Assembly (NCBI GenBank): GCA_026874595.1 | Contig: CM049316.1 | Span: 61,453,676-61,517,675 of the forward strand | Direction: 5' to 3' | Origin: Sipunculus nudus | Lineage: Eukaryota; Annelida; Sipuncula; Golfingiida; Sipunculidae | DNA: 64,000 nt | Part shown: positions 13,501 through 22,105 of the stretch, one piece after another | Layout of the letters: each line of letters opens with the position of its first letter | How positions within the stretch are numbered: position 1 is the stretch's first letter | Made by a program: the position numbers and the translations under genes | Notes under the pieces: model-generated | The model's input: only the letters and a program-made list of their open reading frames with translations | The model's database searches: none | Told to the model about the DNA's origin: nothing

Positions 13501-16500
13501 GCTCGCGCTCTAATTCCCGCTGCTCACGCTCTAATTCCCGCTGTTCCTTCTCTATTTCACGTTGCCTAGCTCTTTCCTCGCGTTCCTCATCCGCACGCCG
13601 TCTAGCCTCAACATAATCTTGTAAAGCCTGGTCCTTAAGCCCCAAGGCCTGTCCGCATCTAACAAGTGACTCTAACGTTTCCATGGTAACGCTCTAACCT
13701 AGTAATATTCCAGTATCTAGTAATATCCGCTCTTAAAAATCCGTAAATACGTACTGTTAAAGCCAACCTAACGAACCGGCGGTATCCGTACAATAACACT
13801 ACGGTAGCTCCACGCATCAAAATCTACTTATACGGACGGACGGACGGAAGGTCGGACGAAGGGTCAGACGGATGGACGGATGGATATCAAGATATCAATA
13901 AACACCATGCACCTATGATTACCATGCCAATCAGGAGTGGTAAACTTACCTGTATAGAGACCCTACCACGTGACCAATCACAAACCAGTGTAGGAAAAAT
14001 TATACCAGGGCGTATCTAACAACATCAAAAATTTTCACTCTAATCTGGGTTTATATCAAACCAGTAATGATGTTCGGGTATCACTGAACTAGCATTACTC
14101 ACAAAACATGCATGTGTTCTAGCCAAATCTTCAAGGTATATGCTAATCCTGAAACAATGTTGTGCTTCAGGTAATATTCTCACTGAATAAATATTAACTC
14201 CTAACAGTGGGGTAATTTCATTGTGCAAGTATACACTACAACATCAGTTTGGTGTCATTTCCAATTATTAATTCAGATCAACTCTAGTTTGAGTATATGA
14301 ATGTCTGGTTTCAGTACTGTTTTCTTAGTTCAAAACTTCTGAAACTTACTGTAATTAGCCAGTTTTTTAAGGCTAATTATATCCTGGCGCGCTCGCAATA
14401 CAATGTCACCCCTAACTTAACGTGATAACTTTACAACGGATATATCCTATAAAACAATAGGATGGGTTAACGCTCGCCACTTGATTTCATTAATCAAGAA
14501 ATTAGATCCCGGTCATTACAGGTGACATTTCCAGGTTCTTTTAAGGACGTGTATTAAAATACCAGACAATCATACACCCAGATCAATAGAAACTATGAGA
14601 CATCAGGTTAAATTCACAAATATAATTCAAGACAATACTTACAAAGATGTAGATGTGTGTGTGCGTTGATGTGTCAATACGACAGTTCTTCACATTAAAA
14701 TTATAGGATATTTACTGAGTCACTGGTTTGTATAATAAACCATAAAGTCCAGTTCCTTCAGAGATCTCTGGTTACTGTTTTGTGTAGAATCTAGCGTATG
14801 GTTAGCAGCATATAGTCTTTCTGAGTTTAGCGATCTTCAACTGATCTTGCTTGTCAGCGACCCGGGTAGGTTCACGTTCACATGCATGCAATAGCGCCCT
14901 TTGTTTACGTTGAGCTTAGAGTCCTTGACCTTGCTCTTGTAGCAACGGTTCACGGCTTACGGCGGTTATGTATCTAGGTCAAGCTGAACTAGGCCGGCAG
15001 GTGACAAACGCGCTCTCTCTATATCGCCAATACGAAGCTCTTTCGGCAGCACGGCTGAGTTCTTATGAGCTGGGTCCTTGCCTCATGCAGAAGCTTGCTT
15101 CTATGCCGTCCCTGGCGTTTCAATGTTCGTGCGTGCGTGCTGCCACCTCAAGCTTCAAGACCCAACTGAAGGCAGCTTCCAGCGTCTCTCCCTGAACTCT
15201 GACGTCACAATCGTCGTCACAATACGGCGATCCGGTTCTCTGATTGGCTTATGGCTCAAGTGTCCCATATAAGGTTATATGTGACCTGGTTTGACTGCTA
15301 GCGTCACCTTGGCGACCCACATACCAGAATATAATTAATACACACGATGCGTGACACGGATAAATCAGCTGATAGCCGATGGGATTTCATACAGAATACA
15401 CAATATATATATACAATTAAGACCTGTCAACGCTTTAGGATGACGCTTCACGTCAATATCAATAGAGAACATACTTCGTTAAACTATGATACAAAACACC
15501 GTACATATTGTCACCGATTTCTGGTGACACACATATTACATTATATTCCTTTATAAAAGCCCAACATGACCATGATATTCTAAGCTTTATCTACTCAATA
15601 TAGTATCACAACGGTGATACATTTATAGTCCAATCATGATCAGCTGAGCGCCGTGACCCATGGGTCCCTTGTTTACAATGCTTCATGGCCTACAGGTACA
15701 CATTCAATTGACATAAACCAGACTAATTGTTAGCATTTTTAGTTTACTGTCTAACAGCACCAAACATGAGCGAGAAAAATGCTGTTATAACCCAGCATAT
15801 TGGTAAAGCCCTCAGCATGATTGTTGAATTTCTGACTGCATGAATACAGGCATTGTCTACAGAGTCCGGTTATCACTGCTAGTGCTCTGCAGGCGAATTG
15901 GAAAACTGTACACACAAACCAGTGTGTCTTTCAGGGTTAAACACCTCGGACCCACAGAACCTAGTGACACCAGGACAATCATGTGTTTCTGCTCTGCACA
16001 AAGTCTGGAAACTGCAGTAGAATTCTGCAGATTTTCATAGTACCTGGTTAAGCCAGCATTAAAACTGGAGACAAATACTTCCACAAAAATGTATAAAAAA
16101 ACGAGGTTCATCTGTGAAGCAGTTGCGTTGCCACCAGCTGCAGCTAAGAAAGCTTGCAACTGAGTCTTTGTGCCTTAGGAGCATATTGAAAGCACACAGA
16201 AGCCAGCTGGGTCTGCAAATAAGGTATGAGGTGCATTTGCAACACTAAGTCAGCTCTTATTACAAATTATCAGGCTTATGTGTAGTTTCTTGAATTTCGC
16301 CATCCTGGTGTAACAAAAACCTGACATTGTGTAGGATTATAATTAAGTGTAATGCAACATTTGCTTTACATGGTTATCTTTGCCATAAGTAAATAGGCAG
16401 TGCTAACACAAAATATTGTTTCAGCAATTAAAATGAAAAACTGACACTTTCCCATTTAGAATTTGAGAAATTTGAAAAAAAAAATTGTCTTGGATATTTA

Positions 16501-19500
16501 TTCAAACAGAAACAAATTTAAGAAACCTGTTTCACTAGATGTTTTATGATCTGTGTGTTTTATATCTACATAATATCCAATTCTGTTCTCATTTCAGTTA
16601 TTCTGCAACTTGGAGCAACGAACATTTCATTCATATCAAGTCACTGAAAAAGGTATGGGCTCTTTTTTAGGCTTTTGAATATATGGGTAATTTACTAGGA
16701 TGGCAATGAATGCATGTTAGTCTTTGCAAACAGAAATAAGTGCAACTGGTTTGCCAATTTTATCAATGATTGGTCGTTTTCCTTAAAGGGGGGGGGGGGG
16801 GATTCATTGTCTCCGGATACTATGGCACCACAATGGCACTGCAGAAATTCTAGTTTAACTTAGATTGTTATAAAGTTTGTTTGCATAAATTTTATGAAAG
16901 TGTCCCTCCTATCACTATAAAGCTATAACTATCACTATAATTATAATAGATCATGGTTCCCTACACTAATTTACATAATCGTAGGTGCGTGAGGTTCGCC
17001 AGCAGCTGAAGGAGATCATGGACCAGCAGAAGATGGACCTGGTGTCGTGCGGTACGGAGTGGGACATCATCAGGAAGTGTATCTGTTCAGCGTACTTCCA
17101 CCAAGCTGCCAGGCTCAAGGTATCATCATACATTGATTAAAGGCCCAATATAGCAGACTCTTAACTATGAAACAGATTACAGTAATTTTGTTTGTATGGC
17201 AGTTGTATAATTTGCATCAGTTTCGACTGAGTGTTTTGAAATGCCCACTCCTGCATGGACCACTGAGCTATTTCAAGGTCCCCCCCCCCCCCCCACTGCA
17301 TGTAAGAGTAGTTAAATGAAATGGCTCTCATTGGTATACCTTTCGGCCCATGAATTTTATCTATTCACCAATAATATTTCAATTCTAATATATTGATAAA
17401 TTTATATATTTAGTATGGTTATTCATCAAATCATGCATTTTAATAATATTGAAATACTGTATATATACTTTAATTCTAAGTTTTCAAGTGATTTTCTTTT
17501 CATGTCCATATGTTATGATGCATATTCCACTCTCCCTTTTATACGCTCATATAAGATTGGACGTATAATTTTAAATCCACAGTCTGTTTGTCCATTAACT
17601 TTAAGTGTTACTGCGATAACTTACCGGGGACTTGATAGATTTTCACGAAATAAAGTAAGATGTCACTAAGCTATTTTGTGGTGTCACCACAATAACTTAC
17701 CAGGAATACGATGGATTTTTTATAAAACCCAACAGAAATATTAACCATTATAATATCTGGCCTAAGTTTAATTTCTAGTAAAATCAATGCATATTTAATG
17801 AGGTCAGAGGTCACTAAACCTTGGTAGCACCGTGATGACTTACTAAAAATCTGATGGATTTTACAGGGCTTGGGAGAATATGTCAACTGTAGAACAGGAA
17901 TGCCTTGCCATCTTCATCCCACTAGTGCCCTCTTTGGGATGGGCTTCACACCAGACTACATTGTTTATCATGAGCTTGTTATGACCTCCAAGGTAAGTGT
18001 GGACTAAATTTTATTTTTCCTTTTGAATCTTTGACAACACACAGATAACATATTCAAATAGAGAATGATCTTTATTTCAAAGTTTTATATAGCACCAAAA
18101 ACTATAACCCTGATTTACTCGATAATTTAGTTAAAAGTTATCCCTTAGATTTGAGACTTGTGAAATGTTACAAGATGAAAATGATATCCAAATTTCACAT
18201 GCATTTATCAGTCATTTACCTGTACTGTAATTATCAACTGTTTTTCTTTGGCAGACAGGATGGTCTCTCAAAGCAGGGACCACTGTACCCCAGCTAGTTT
18301 TACAAGCCTATTATTTCACTTTGTTCAGTTTATTTATGGCACTCTAAGCTATTTAGATGGGAACTTGTATGGACAACTTGTGTTAATTATCATTGATATA
18401 TTTTTATTACAGGAGTATATGCAGTGTGTAACGTCAGTAGATGGACATTGGCTGGCAGAGCTGGGTCCAATGTTCTACAGTGTCAAAGACGCATCAAAAT
18501 CAAGACAGGTAGGCCCTCAGATCAGGGACAGAGAAAAGTCGTTTTCAGTATTGCAAAATATTAAGTGTTAAATGCTTTGAAAATTGTTAAAATTTAGACT
18601 GAAAATTTTTGTAAATAATTGCCCAGTTTAGTATTTGATTGAATATTAAATGAGTGTTCCATTACTTGGACTACAATAACAGCAGACTTCATGATAATTT
18701 TTTCCTAGCTGTATTGATTGAGGCAACCCATCTTCATACTATCAAGCCTCTGGCAGTTATGCTTTCAGAGACTTTGATTCAGTGAGCTGCTCTGGCGTTT
18801 ATCTCATAAATAATGACCAAGTAAAATTGTCTTTGTTCAGAGGACAACACGAGCCAGTAGCACAGTGTTTTCCATACTTACTGTCAAGTATGCTAATTAA
18901 TCAGCATCATTATTTGCACTAATTAATCAATACAACTATTTTCTGTGCATTTGCTCAGTGTGATCTGTCATTCCTACTGTTTCTGACATTTTATCATTGT
19001 TATGATTTCAGATAAATAATCAACTTTTTTGAGTTAAGGTTTTCAGTTTCAGATAAACAATTTTTCGGATAAATGGTATTCAGATAAACAATGCTCTACT
19101 GTATCTAAATATCATAAATTAAGTACCAGAGGTGTGTATACTTTGCACATTCTTAAAGACTACATCATATAGATTATGAAGACATTTTAATATTATAATT
19201 ATAGGACAGGAAAAAGGAGGCTGTAGAACATATGACCAAGATGGAGGAGGAGATGGCTACTGCGGTGGAGAAGCTCAGACAGCGTAAAGAGGAGCAAGAG
19301 AAGGCTGCCACACTCACCTCTAATAGGTAGGTCAAAGGTTGCATGAATATGCATATATATAAACATATTGCATTATTGTAAAAAAATCCAGTAGTGGCAA
19401 TTTATGGTAAACATATTCCCACTCACAAATCCTGGGTTGTCACTGGTAGGTAGTCAAAGAGCACTTGAACATATATGTTTAATATATAATCACAAAAGAG

Positions 19501-19974
19501 AAGGCCCGCATTGAACCATATTGGGGCACTAGACTACCTTACTTTTGACATGGAGAGAATAAAATCCTGAGATCACTTGATGATTTACAATGGTAATCTA
19601 GAAGAGTCTGTATTTCCAAAATTATTACATGTACAGTAGAACCCCACTTTTGGACCAGCCCACAATTGTGACCATCCCACAATAATGACCACTTTTCCTG
19701 CTCCTAAATATATGATCCAGTTAGCTTAGAATCTGGCATATTTGACCGCCCCCAAATGAGGACCACTTTGATCAGTACCCAAGGTGGTTATAATTGTGCT
19801 GTTTTGCTGATTTTGCTGACTGGCAGACTATATTTATATTTATTTAAACCAGTCCCTGCACCACATCATGAAAAATATCTTTTTACTTTCAGAACTCAGA
19901 TTGCAACCCCAGGCAGGAAGGAACCAGGCACACCATACACACCAAGACGGACACCTAGCAAATTTGGCTTTTAA
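232..19974 (+). CDS. DHX38: DHX38/PRP16 pre-mRNA splicing ATPase, C-terminal ten exons
   Basis: DEAH-box ATPase that remodels the spliceosome before the second transesterification step, acting in the nucleus. The model joins 232-278, 1444-1606, 2193-2357, 4262-4410, 16598-16652, 16985-17119, 17867-17992, 18413-18508, 19205-19326 and 19893-19974; every junction is GT-AG and all phases agree. The visible protein starts in helicase motif VI ([10 protein letters not shown]), then runs through the ratchet/HA2 region, the OB-fold region ([28 protein letters not shown]) and an acidic/basic tail ending in [11 protein letters not shown], which matches the end of animal DHX38. The N-terminal part, with the ATP-binding motifs, lies left of the window. 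The 12.2-kb intron 4411-16597 contains an antisense LTR retrotransposon. I see no coding damage. Identity is from recalled family sequence, without alignment. Confidence 0.96.
1444..1606 (+). CDS. DHX38: DHX38 exon, end of RecA2 and start of winged helix
   Basis: Encodes [16 protein letters not shown] then [19 protein letters not shown] and [11 protein letters not shown]. The [16 protein letters not shown] string is typical of DEAH splicing helicases. Donor gtaagt follows at 1607. Confidence 0.95.
1974..2090. repeat. (ATATT)n-type microsatellite
   Basis: Uninterrupted, then degenerating, TTATA/TATAT repeats in a DHX38 intron. Confidence 0.9.
2193..2357 (+). CDS. DHX38: DHX38 exon, ratchet/HA2 region
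   Basis: Encodes [17 protein letters not shown] through [23 protein letters not shown] in 55 whole codons. The preceding intron ends in an (ATATT)n microsatellite about 100 bp upstream; a dispersed repeat begins about 100 bp downstream. Confidence 0.95.
2475..2905 (+). repeat. Dispersed repeat, copy 1 of the 'ACTTACCAGG' family
   Basis: Shares blocks such as GCATATTTAATGAGGTCAGA and CACCACAATAACTTACCAG with copies at 17540-17866 (same strand) and 53885-54362 (opposite strand). The sub-blocks are tandemly repeated within this copy. No coding capacity seen; class unknown. Confidence 0.7.
3103..4239 (+). mobile_element. Hairpin-ended element with internal ~160-180 bp tandem repeats (pearl/Helitron-like)
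   Basis: Starts with a perfect GC-rich hairpin (ATGCCCCCGCCAC, short loop, GTGGCGGGGGCAT), then CCGTC-rich simple sequence, then about six units each containing a 'CGGACTTTTTTTC.CAATGCCTGCAGAT' core spaced 160-180 bp apart. It ends with GGCGGGGGCATTCGTGTCG and TTCCGACACATCTAG. The reverse-complement relative lies at 23690-24523 with four units. Hairpin ends plus a core tandem array resemble bivalve 'pearl' elements and non-autonomous Helitrons; this class call is inference. It sits in a DHX38 intron. Confidence 0.75.
4262..4410 (+). CDS. DHX38: DHX38 exon, HA2 to OB-fold linker
   Basis: Encodes [18 protein letters not shown], then [20 protein letters not shown]. The acceptor at 4260-4261 lies only 22 bp after the end of a hairpin-ended repeat element (3103-4239). 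Ends two bases into an Arg codon. Confidence 0.95.
4411..4907. other. Intron sequence without recognised features
   Basis: First part of the large DHX38 intron. No exon, repeat or RNA gene was recognised here. Confidence 0.5.
4908..8470 (+). repeat. Diverged tandem/dispersed repeat region inside DHX38 intron
   Basis: Begins with an imperfect inverted repeat (AGCTCAGCTGACT-ATA-AGTCATCTGAGCT) followed by CCGTC-rich sequence. Two long units (about 5040-5720 and 5720-6330) share blocks such as CCTTCGAGATATTAAG, TGGATTTAATTTTCA and GATCAAAAACTGTAG. A third partial unit is at about 7140-7320 and a last scrap at 8410-8460. The CT microsatellite and an unrelated stretch interrupt it. No protein coding was found. 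Confidence 0.6.
7410..7570. repeat. (CT)n microsatellite
   Basis: Near-pure CT/TTTC repeat of about 160 bp; ORFs through it on either strand are low-complexity artefacts. Confidence 0.95.
8799..9924 (-). repeat. 3' LTR of the gypsy element (left on + strand)
   Basis: 1126 bp, TG...CA on both strands with a 7-bp terminal inverted repeat TGTCACC/GGTGACA. Preceded by target duplication CACAT. ORFs inside run antisense to the element and are not credible genes. Confidence 0.97.
9925..9942 (-). other. Polypurine tract of the LTR element
   Basis: On the - strand the sequence AAAAGGAGGGGGTGA directly precedes the 3' LTR, the usual place and composition for plus-strand DNA priming. Confidence 0.8.
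10146..10738 (-). pseudogene. RT thumb plus RNase H remnant of the gypsy element
   Basis: The open frame ends with a stop at 10174-10176. It begins, without a usable ATG, with the thumb motif [15 protein letters not shown], followed by RNase H with [16 protein letters not shown] and QTDHKPLK, which supply the acidic active-site residues. There is no upstream RT palm (no YxDD or FDxDD). The frame is +1 relative to the gag-integrase ORF and overlaps its last codons at about 10736. At the 3' end the frame stops after VSGKLN, while another frame encodes DFLSRLPEC and a stop (10146-10148), the normal kind of RNase H ending, so a small indel has broken the end too. Confidence 0.85.
10736..13684 (-). 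CDS. Gag-protease-integrase polyprotein of the gypsy element
   Basis: 982-aa open frame from ATG at 13684. Residues 25-70 are a charged Glu/Arg coiled coil; 88-245 a capsid-like region ([20 protein letters not shown] and an LSGYLDHW block); 303-317 a CCHC zinc knuckle ([14 protein letters not shown]); 410-480 an aspartic protease with active-site DSG at 412-414. Integrase follows: HHCC with H610, H617, C647 and C650, then the catalytic triad D680, D740 and E776 (D,D35E spacing), and a C-terminal domain with KWKGPY-like and [10 protein letters not shown] motifs. The whole integrase is intact. Protease runs into integrase with no RT between. The polyprotein would assemble particles and insert cDNA. 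Confidence 0.93.
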   Translation of the reverse strand: METLESLVRCGQALGLKDQALQDYVEARRRADEEREERARQREIEKEQRELEREQRELEREREARAHDLEVLRLKSDSGVKEERSRDVFPKIQLPPFDEAHDQLDAFLERFERLAVCQGYDRENWALHLSPLLRGKALGTYTQLSVSEAMDYDKLKIALLKRYQMTEEGYRHKFRTCRPERGETPSQFAVRLSGYLDHWIGMAGVGGDYDGVVNLLMCEQFVNCCSRDLSMFLKERRCRDFDSMVDLAESYTEAHGVHSLTAGPRYGNNVPRPAQPVSQPREKREVERSPGGQTFKPSGGIRCYLCNELGHKARECKTSARSRPRSSPQVGRAAGDQQRYRTNFSPPYNPKQKPETMSMAVVEAEIETVGAVKPEVESPSQSLGFAAQTEGRISLPVCEGLVNGKSARVLRDSGCSSAGIRESYVEPNQFTGHQVECRLFDGSVRQFPTARINVDCAYFVGTIEAMVVGDAVCDLALGNVAGARDPYDPDPTWKSERSSGIVCDGVESQKEVSSAVETRSAAREKQIPTRSLNVASPVADVSPAEFLKAQEEDGSLAPYWRLAREARNDSPFRIEDRYLVRVVSDKRGDQDGSRVVVPQTLRYDVMRMGHEAVMAGHQGIDKTHDRVRTQFFWKGMYNDIAEFCKSCPICQKTIPKGKVPGATLGQMPLIDEPWRRISMDLVGPIHPASERGHRYILTVMDYATRYPEAVALKNIDTVSVADALVDIYARLGVPSEVLTDMGTQFTSDLMREVSRVLSVRQLTTTPYHPMCNGMVERFNGTLKLMLKRMCEERPRDWDRYLSAVLFAYREAPHESTGFSPFELLYGRIVRGPMRILRDLWTKRDTSVETKTTYQYVLDLQDKLSDTCALAREALNKSANRHRLLYDRGKCTRRFEAGDEVLLLLPTERNKLMVQWKGPYTIVNRVGDLDYRIKIGDKVKTFHVNMLKRYHARNEPQHILAAVAKGASDSIHDPYGVDGETEH
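13685..14403 (-). other. Leader of the LTR element
   Basis: Untranslated region between the 5' LTR and the gag ATG; contains a CGGACGGA-rich simple stretch near 13830-13880. Immediately next to the LTR there is no canonical TGG-starting primer binding site (the - strand reads TTGTATTGCGAGCGCGCCAGG), so priming may use another part of a tRNA or a diverged site. Confidence 0.6.
14404..15529 (-). repeat. 5' LTR of the gypsy element (right on + strand)
   Basis: 1126 bp, one observed mismatch to the other LTR. Followed by target duplication CACAT at 15530-15534. Confidence 0.97.
15535..16597. other. Intron sequence between the LTR element and the next DHX38 exon
   Basis: Includes a short block at about 15640-15672 (CAGCTGAGCGCCGTGACCCA then TGGGTCCCTTGTTT) whose inverted counterpart occurs at about 30813-30845, suggesting a dispersed element end. 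Otherwise nothing recognised. Confidence 0.45.
16598..16652 (+). CDS. DHX38: DHX38 exon, short
   Basis: 55 nt encoding [18 protein letters not shown], matching the W-x-N-x-H-F-I-H block of DEAH splicing helicases. Its phase joins the exon ending at 4410 across a 12.2-kb repeat-filled intron. Confidence 0.92.
16985..17119 (+). CDS. DHX38: DHX38 exon, helical bundle before OB fold
   Basis: Encodes [18 protein letters not shown], then [20 protein letters not shown], a signature of DEAH helicases. Phase 0 at both ends. Confidence 0.95.
17540..17866 (+). repeat. Dispersed repeat, copy 2 of the 'ACTTACCAGG' family
   Basis: Shares CACCACAATAACTTACCAGG and GCATATTTAATGAGGTCAGA with copies at 2475 and 53885. 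Begins near TTTTATACGCTCATATAAGA. Its last block (CTGATGGATTTTACAG) ends in the DHX38 splice acceptor. Confidence 0.75.
17867..17992 (+). CDS. DHX38: DHX38 exon, OB-fold core
   Basis: Encodes [20 protein letters not shown] through [12 protein letters not shown] in 42 codons. The acceptor abuts the end of a dispersed repeat copy (17540-17866). Confidence 0.95.
18413..18508 (+). CDS. DHX38: DHX38 exon, end of OB fold
   Basis: Encodes [20 protein letters not shown] then [12 protein letters not shown], 32 codons, phase 0 at both ends. Confidence 0.95.
19003..19101 (-). mobile_element. Fragment ending in a pogo/Tigger-type terminus
   Basis: On the - strand it starts TACAGTAGAGCATTGTTTAT with repeated TTTATCYGAA motifs, typical of pogo/Tigger-type termini with TA targets. 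Only one end was recognised. Confidence 0.5.
19205..19326 (+). CDS. DHX38: DHX38 exon, charged C-terminal tail
   Basis: Lys/Glu-rich helix-prone segment ([20 protein letters not shown] and on to TLTSNR), as in the tail of animal DHX38. Ends two bases into a codon. Confidence 0.9.
19634..19806 (+). mobile_element. Small pogo-like inverted-repeat element
   Basis: Starts with TA then CAGTAGAACCCCACTTTTGG; internal repeated ATAATTGTGACCA/GACCACTTT blocks; ends in a degenerate inverted counterpart near GGTTATAATTGTGCTG. No coding. Lies in the last DHX38 intron. Confidence 0.5.
19893..19974 (+). CDS. DHX38: DHX38 terminal coding exon
   Basis: Encodes [14 protein letters not shown] then [12 protein letters not shown] and stop TAA (19972-19974). 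The TPRRTP near the terminus matches the end of vertebrate DHX38. Confidence 0.94.
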
Positions 19975-20900
19975 ATTGTTGTGTTTATATCGGCAATCTC
20001 TGTTGGAACTCTGACACTGGGCAGAAACACAGCAGTCATGACCTGAAACAGGAGTGGAGAAAGCATAAAACTGTGTGTGCTTCAGATGTTACCCAGGGGT
20101 TTTATGTGACAGTCAAAGGACTAGTTTTAAACACCAATGTCAGGATTATAATTATTAGGGTAAAAGAGCATGAACTGCTGTGCTTAAGACTTTGGACAGG
20201 GATCTCATGTGACAGTCATAGGTGTAATTATAATAGACCCTACTAATACCAGGGTGATGAGAGCAGCACCATTGCACTTATTGTTGATGAATACAATGAA
20301 TTATCATGTAATTGATCTCATAATTGCAGGGGTTGAAAAACACAGCCATTTAAGTGATGATTTATATAAATAATGAATACATGAGTACACATCTGATCTG
20401 ACTTTATGAGATTCTTCAAATAAGGATAACTGTTATAAGGTAGTTTAATACATTACAGATAATTACCTCAGAGTTTCTTGAATTGTATCATAATACTCTC
20501 ACAGCTATAATATGGTTTTTTCAAGGATGTTCTCTGGACCATGTATAGGATTATTAAGTTTGACCATGGGCAACTGAAAGATCTGTGCAATTTGATGATC
20601 TGTGTACTGGTAATACATTTGTCATGTATATGCATTTGAATACATATTTAAAGTGTGGTTGTAAGTTGTAAAAAACAAATTGCCATATGTTATACATGAT
20701 TTATGGTATACATAAAAAGTTGTATGAGAAAATCTTCTCTGAATATGCAATGAAACATAAAAATTACTTGTTGTATAGCTTTGCATGGAAGGTACAAAAA
20801 CATATTATAAATAGAAAAAATATGTAATATATTGTGAAATATATTGTTGTAAAAAGTAAAGTGAAATTATGAAATAAATTATATATTGTAACCCTTGGGT
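19975..20900 (+). terminator. DHX38: DHX38 3' UTR and poly(A) signal
   Basis: AATAAA at 20873-20878, followed by an AT-rich then T/G-rich stretch, is the best poly(A) signal after the stop. The 0.9-kb UTR holds no other ORF of note. Confidence 0.65.
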
Positions 20901-22105
20901 TATTTGTGCATGTTTGTCTCAGTCAGAAAAGATAGCTGAAGGTAATAACATTGATATCAATTAAAACTTACACAAGGTCCATAGTGTTGATGTCTACTCA
21001 ACATGGTGCAAGACCAATGTTTCTTATGTGGTGTGTATGTAGCTTCATCCATGGGTATCCAGTATAATAGTCATTAAGACATGAATATCTCCTACAGGAA
21101 TTCTTCTGACTTTCAAGACTTTGAACCTTTTTTTGCATCAAGAGGGAATTACTTCTATACTGTTTAATAAATCAAGGGAAATTACTTGTAAAAATTTTTT
21201 TTTAAAATTTGATTGAAAGGGACAGAAAGAGCCCCTTAATAAAAAAATTAAAAATCCATATTATATAAAATACATTAATTTTATTGCGTAAGATCTACTG
21301 GCCAATTACCCTACAAATCATTATAATAAGATACTAGTAGTTCATTTCCTATATGTGATTGACTATTCAGTCTGTTTAAAATGGTTTCCATCTGTTTTGC
21401 TGAGAAAATTAGGAGTTAAAAATTCTCCATCAGTACTGACGGTTATACTCTCTTGTGTAATTGAAGATCAAGGGGCCATCACCATATTTCAATAAGGGTG
21501 CAGTTAAAAAGGCTGGGGTTAATTAAACTCAAAGCAAAATTAAGATAAAATGAACCAGAAACAGCAGTAATGTATGTGATTTACTGAATATTTAAAAGTG
21601 ATTTATTACTGTTTAATAAATAATGACACTAAAAAATATGTCATAATAAGATTCTAGGCCCAAAAGCTGCAATGATAGACCATTAAATTGTATGATTAAT
21701 TTTTAAGCAGCTCATTTATCTTTTATTCACCAGGTGGCAGTATAACAGGCCAGTGCTGTGCGAAAAAAAACGTTCTAATTTCAACGGACATTTACTGATT
21801 TAAGCCTAAACGACCTACATCTTAATCCATAACACGAATTTTTAAACATAACTTATTGTTGGTCTGTTCACAACAAAAAGGCATTTTATATATTTATTTA
21901 TATACCGTAAAAGTTTACACATCATTGATGCAATTGTGCGCTTCATACACTATACATGTACTAGTATATGTGGCGACGAGTCCCCAAGTATTACTTTTGG
22001 TATTAACCGACAGGTGGCACGATCAAATAAACTACTGTAGACGGGGAAAGTATTTGGCCCTAATAGAAGTCGAATGACATCGTATTCATGTAATCAATTC
22101 ATACA
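20901..22105. other. Intergenic space between convergent DHX38 and GT92 genes
   Basis: AT-rich, no ORF or repeat recognised. A candidate poly(A) signal for the - strand gene (AATAAA on the - strand) lies at 21893-21898. Confidence 0.5.

Larger units (their letters stand above)
8799..15529 (-). mobile_element. Young Ty3/gypsy LTR retrotransposon, Gmr1-like domain order, RT core deleted
   Basis: 6731-bp element on the - strand, nested in DHX38 intron 4411-16597. Two 1126-bp LTRs (8799-9924 and 14404-15529) start TGTCACC and end GGTGACA, and are flanked by the direct repeat CACAT (8794-8798 and 15530-15534). Reading the LTRs side by side I found one difference (ACCATGGCG near 9699 versus ACCTTGGCG near 15305), so insertion is recent. 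Internal coding order is gag, protease, integrase, then RT thumb and RNase H. Integrase before RT is the order of Gmr1-like Metaviridae (and of copia), not of typical gypsy. The RT fingers/palm with the catalytic aspartates is absent, so this copy cannot be autonomous. Confidence 0.95.

Noticed and set aside
14380-14403. Primer binding site next to the 5' LTR
   Set aside because: No TGG start complementary to a tRNA 3' CCA end; I could not assign a tRNA.
15857-16159. 100-aa - strand ORF in the DHX38 intron
   Set aside because: No recognisable domain, no splice context, and position inside an intron.
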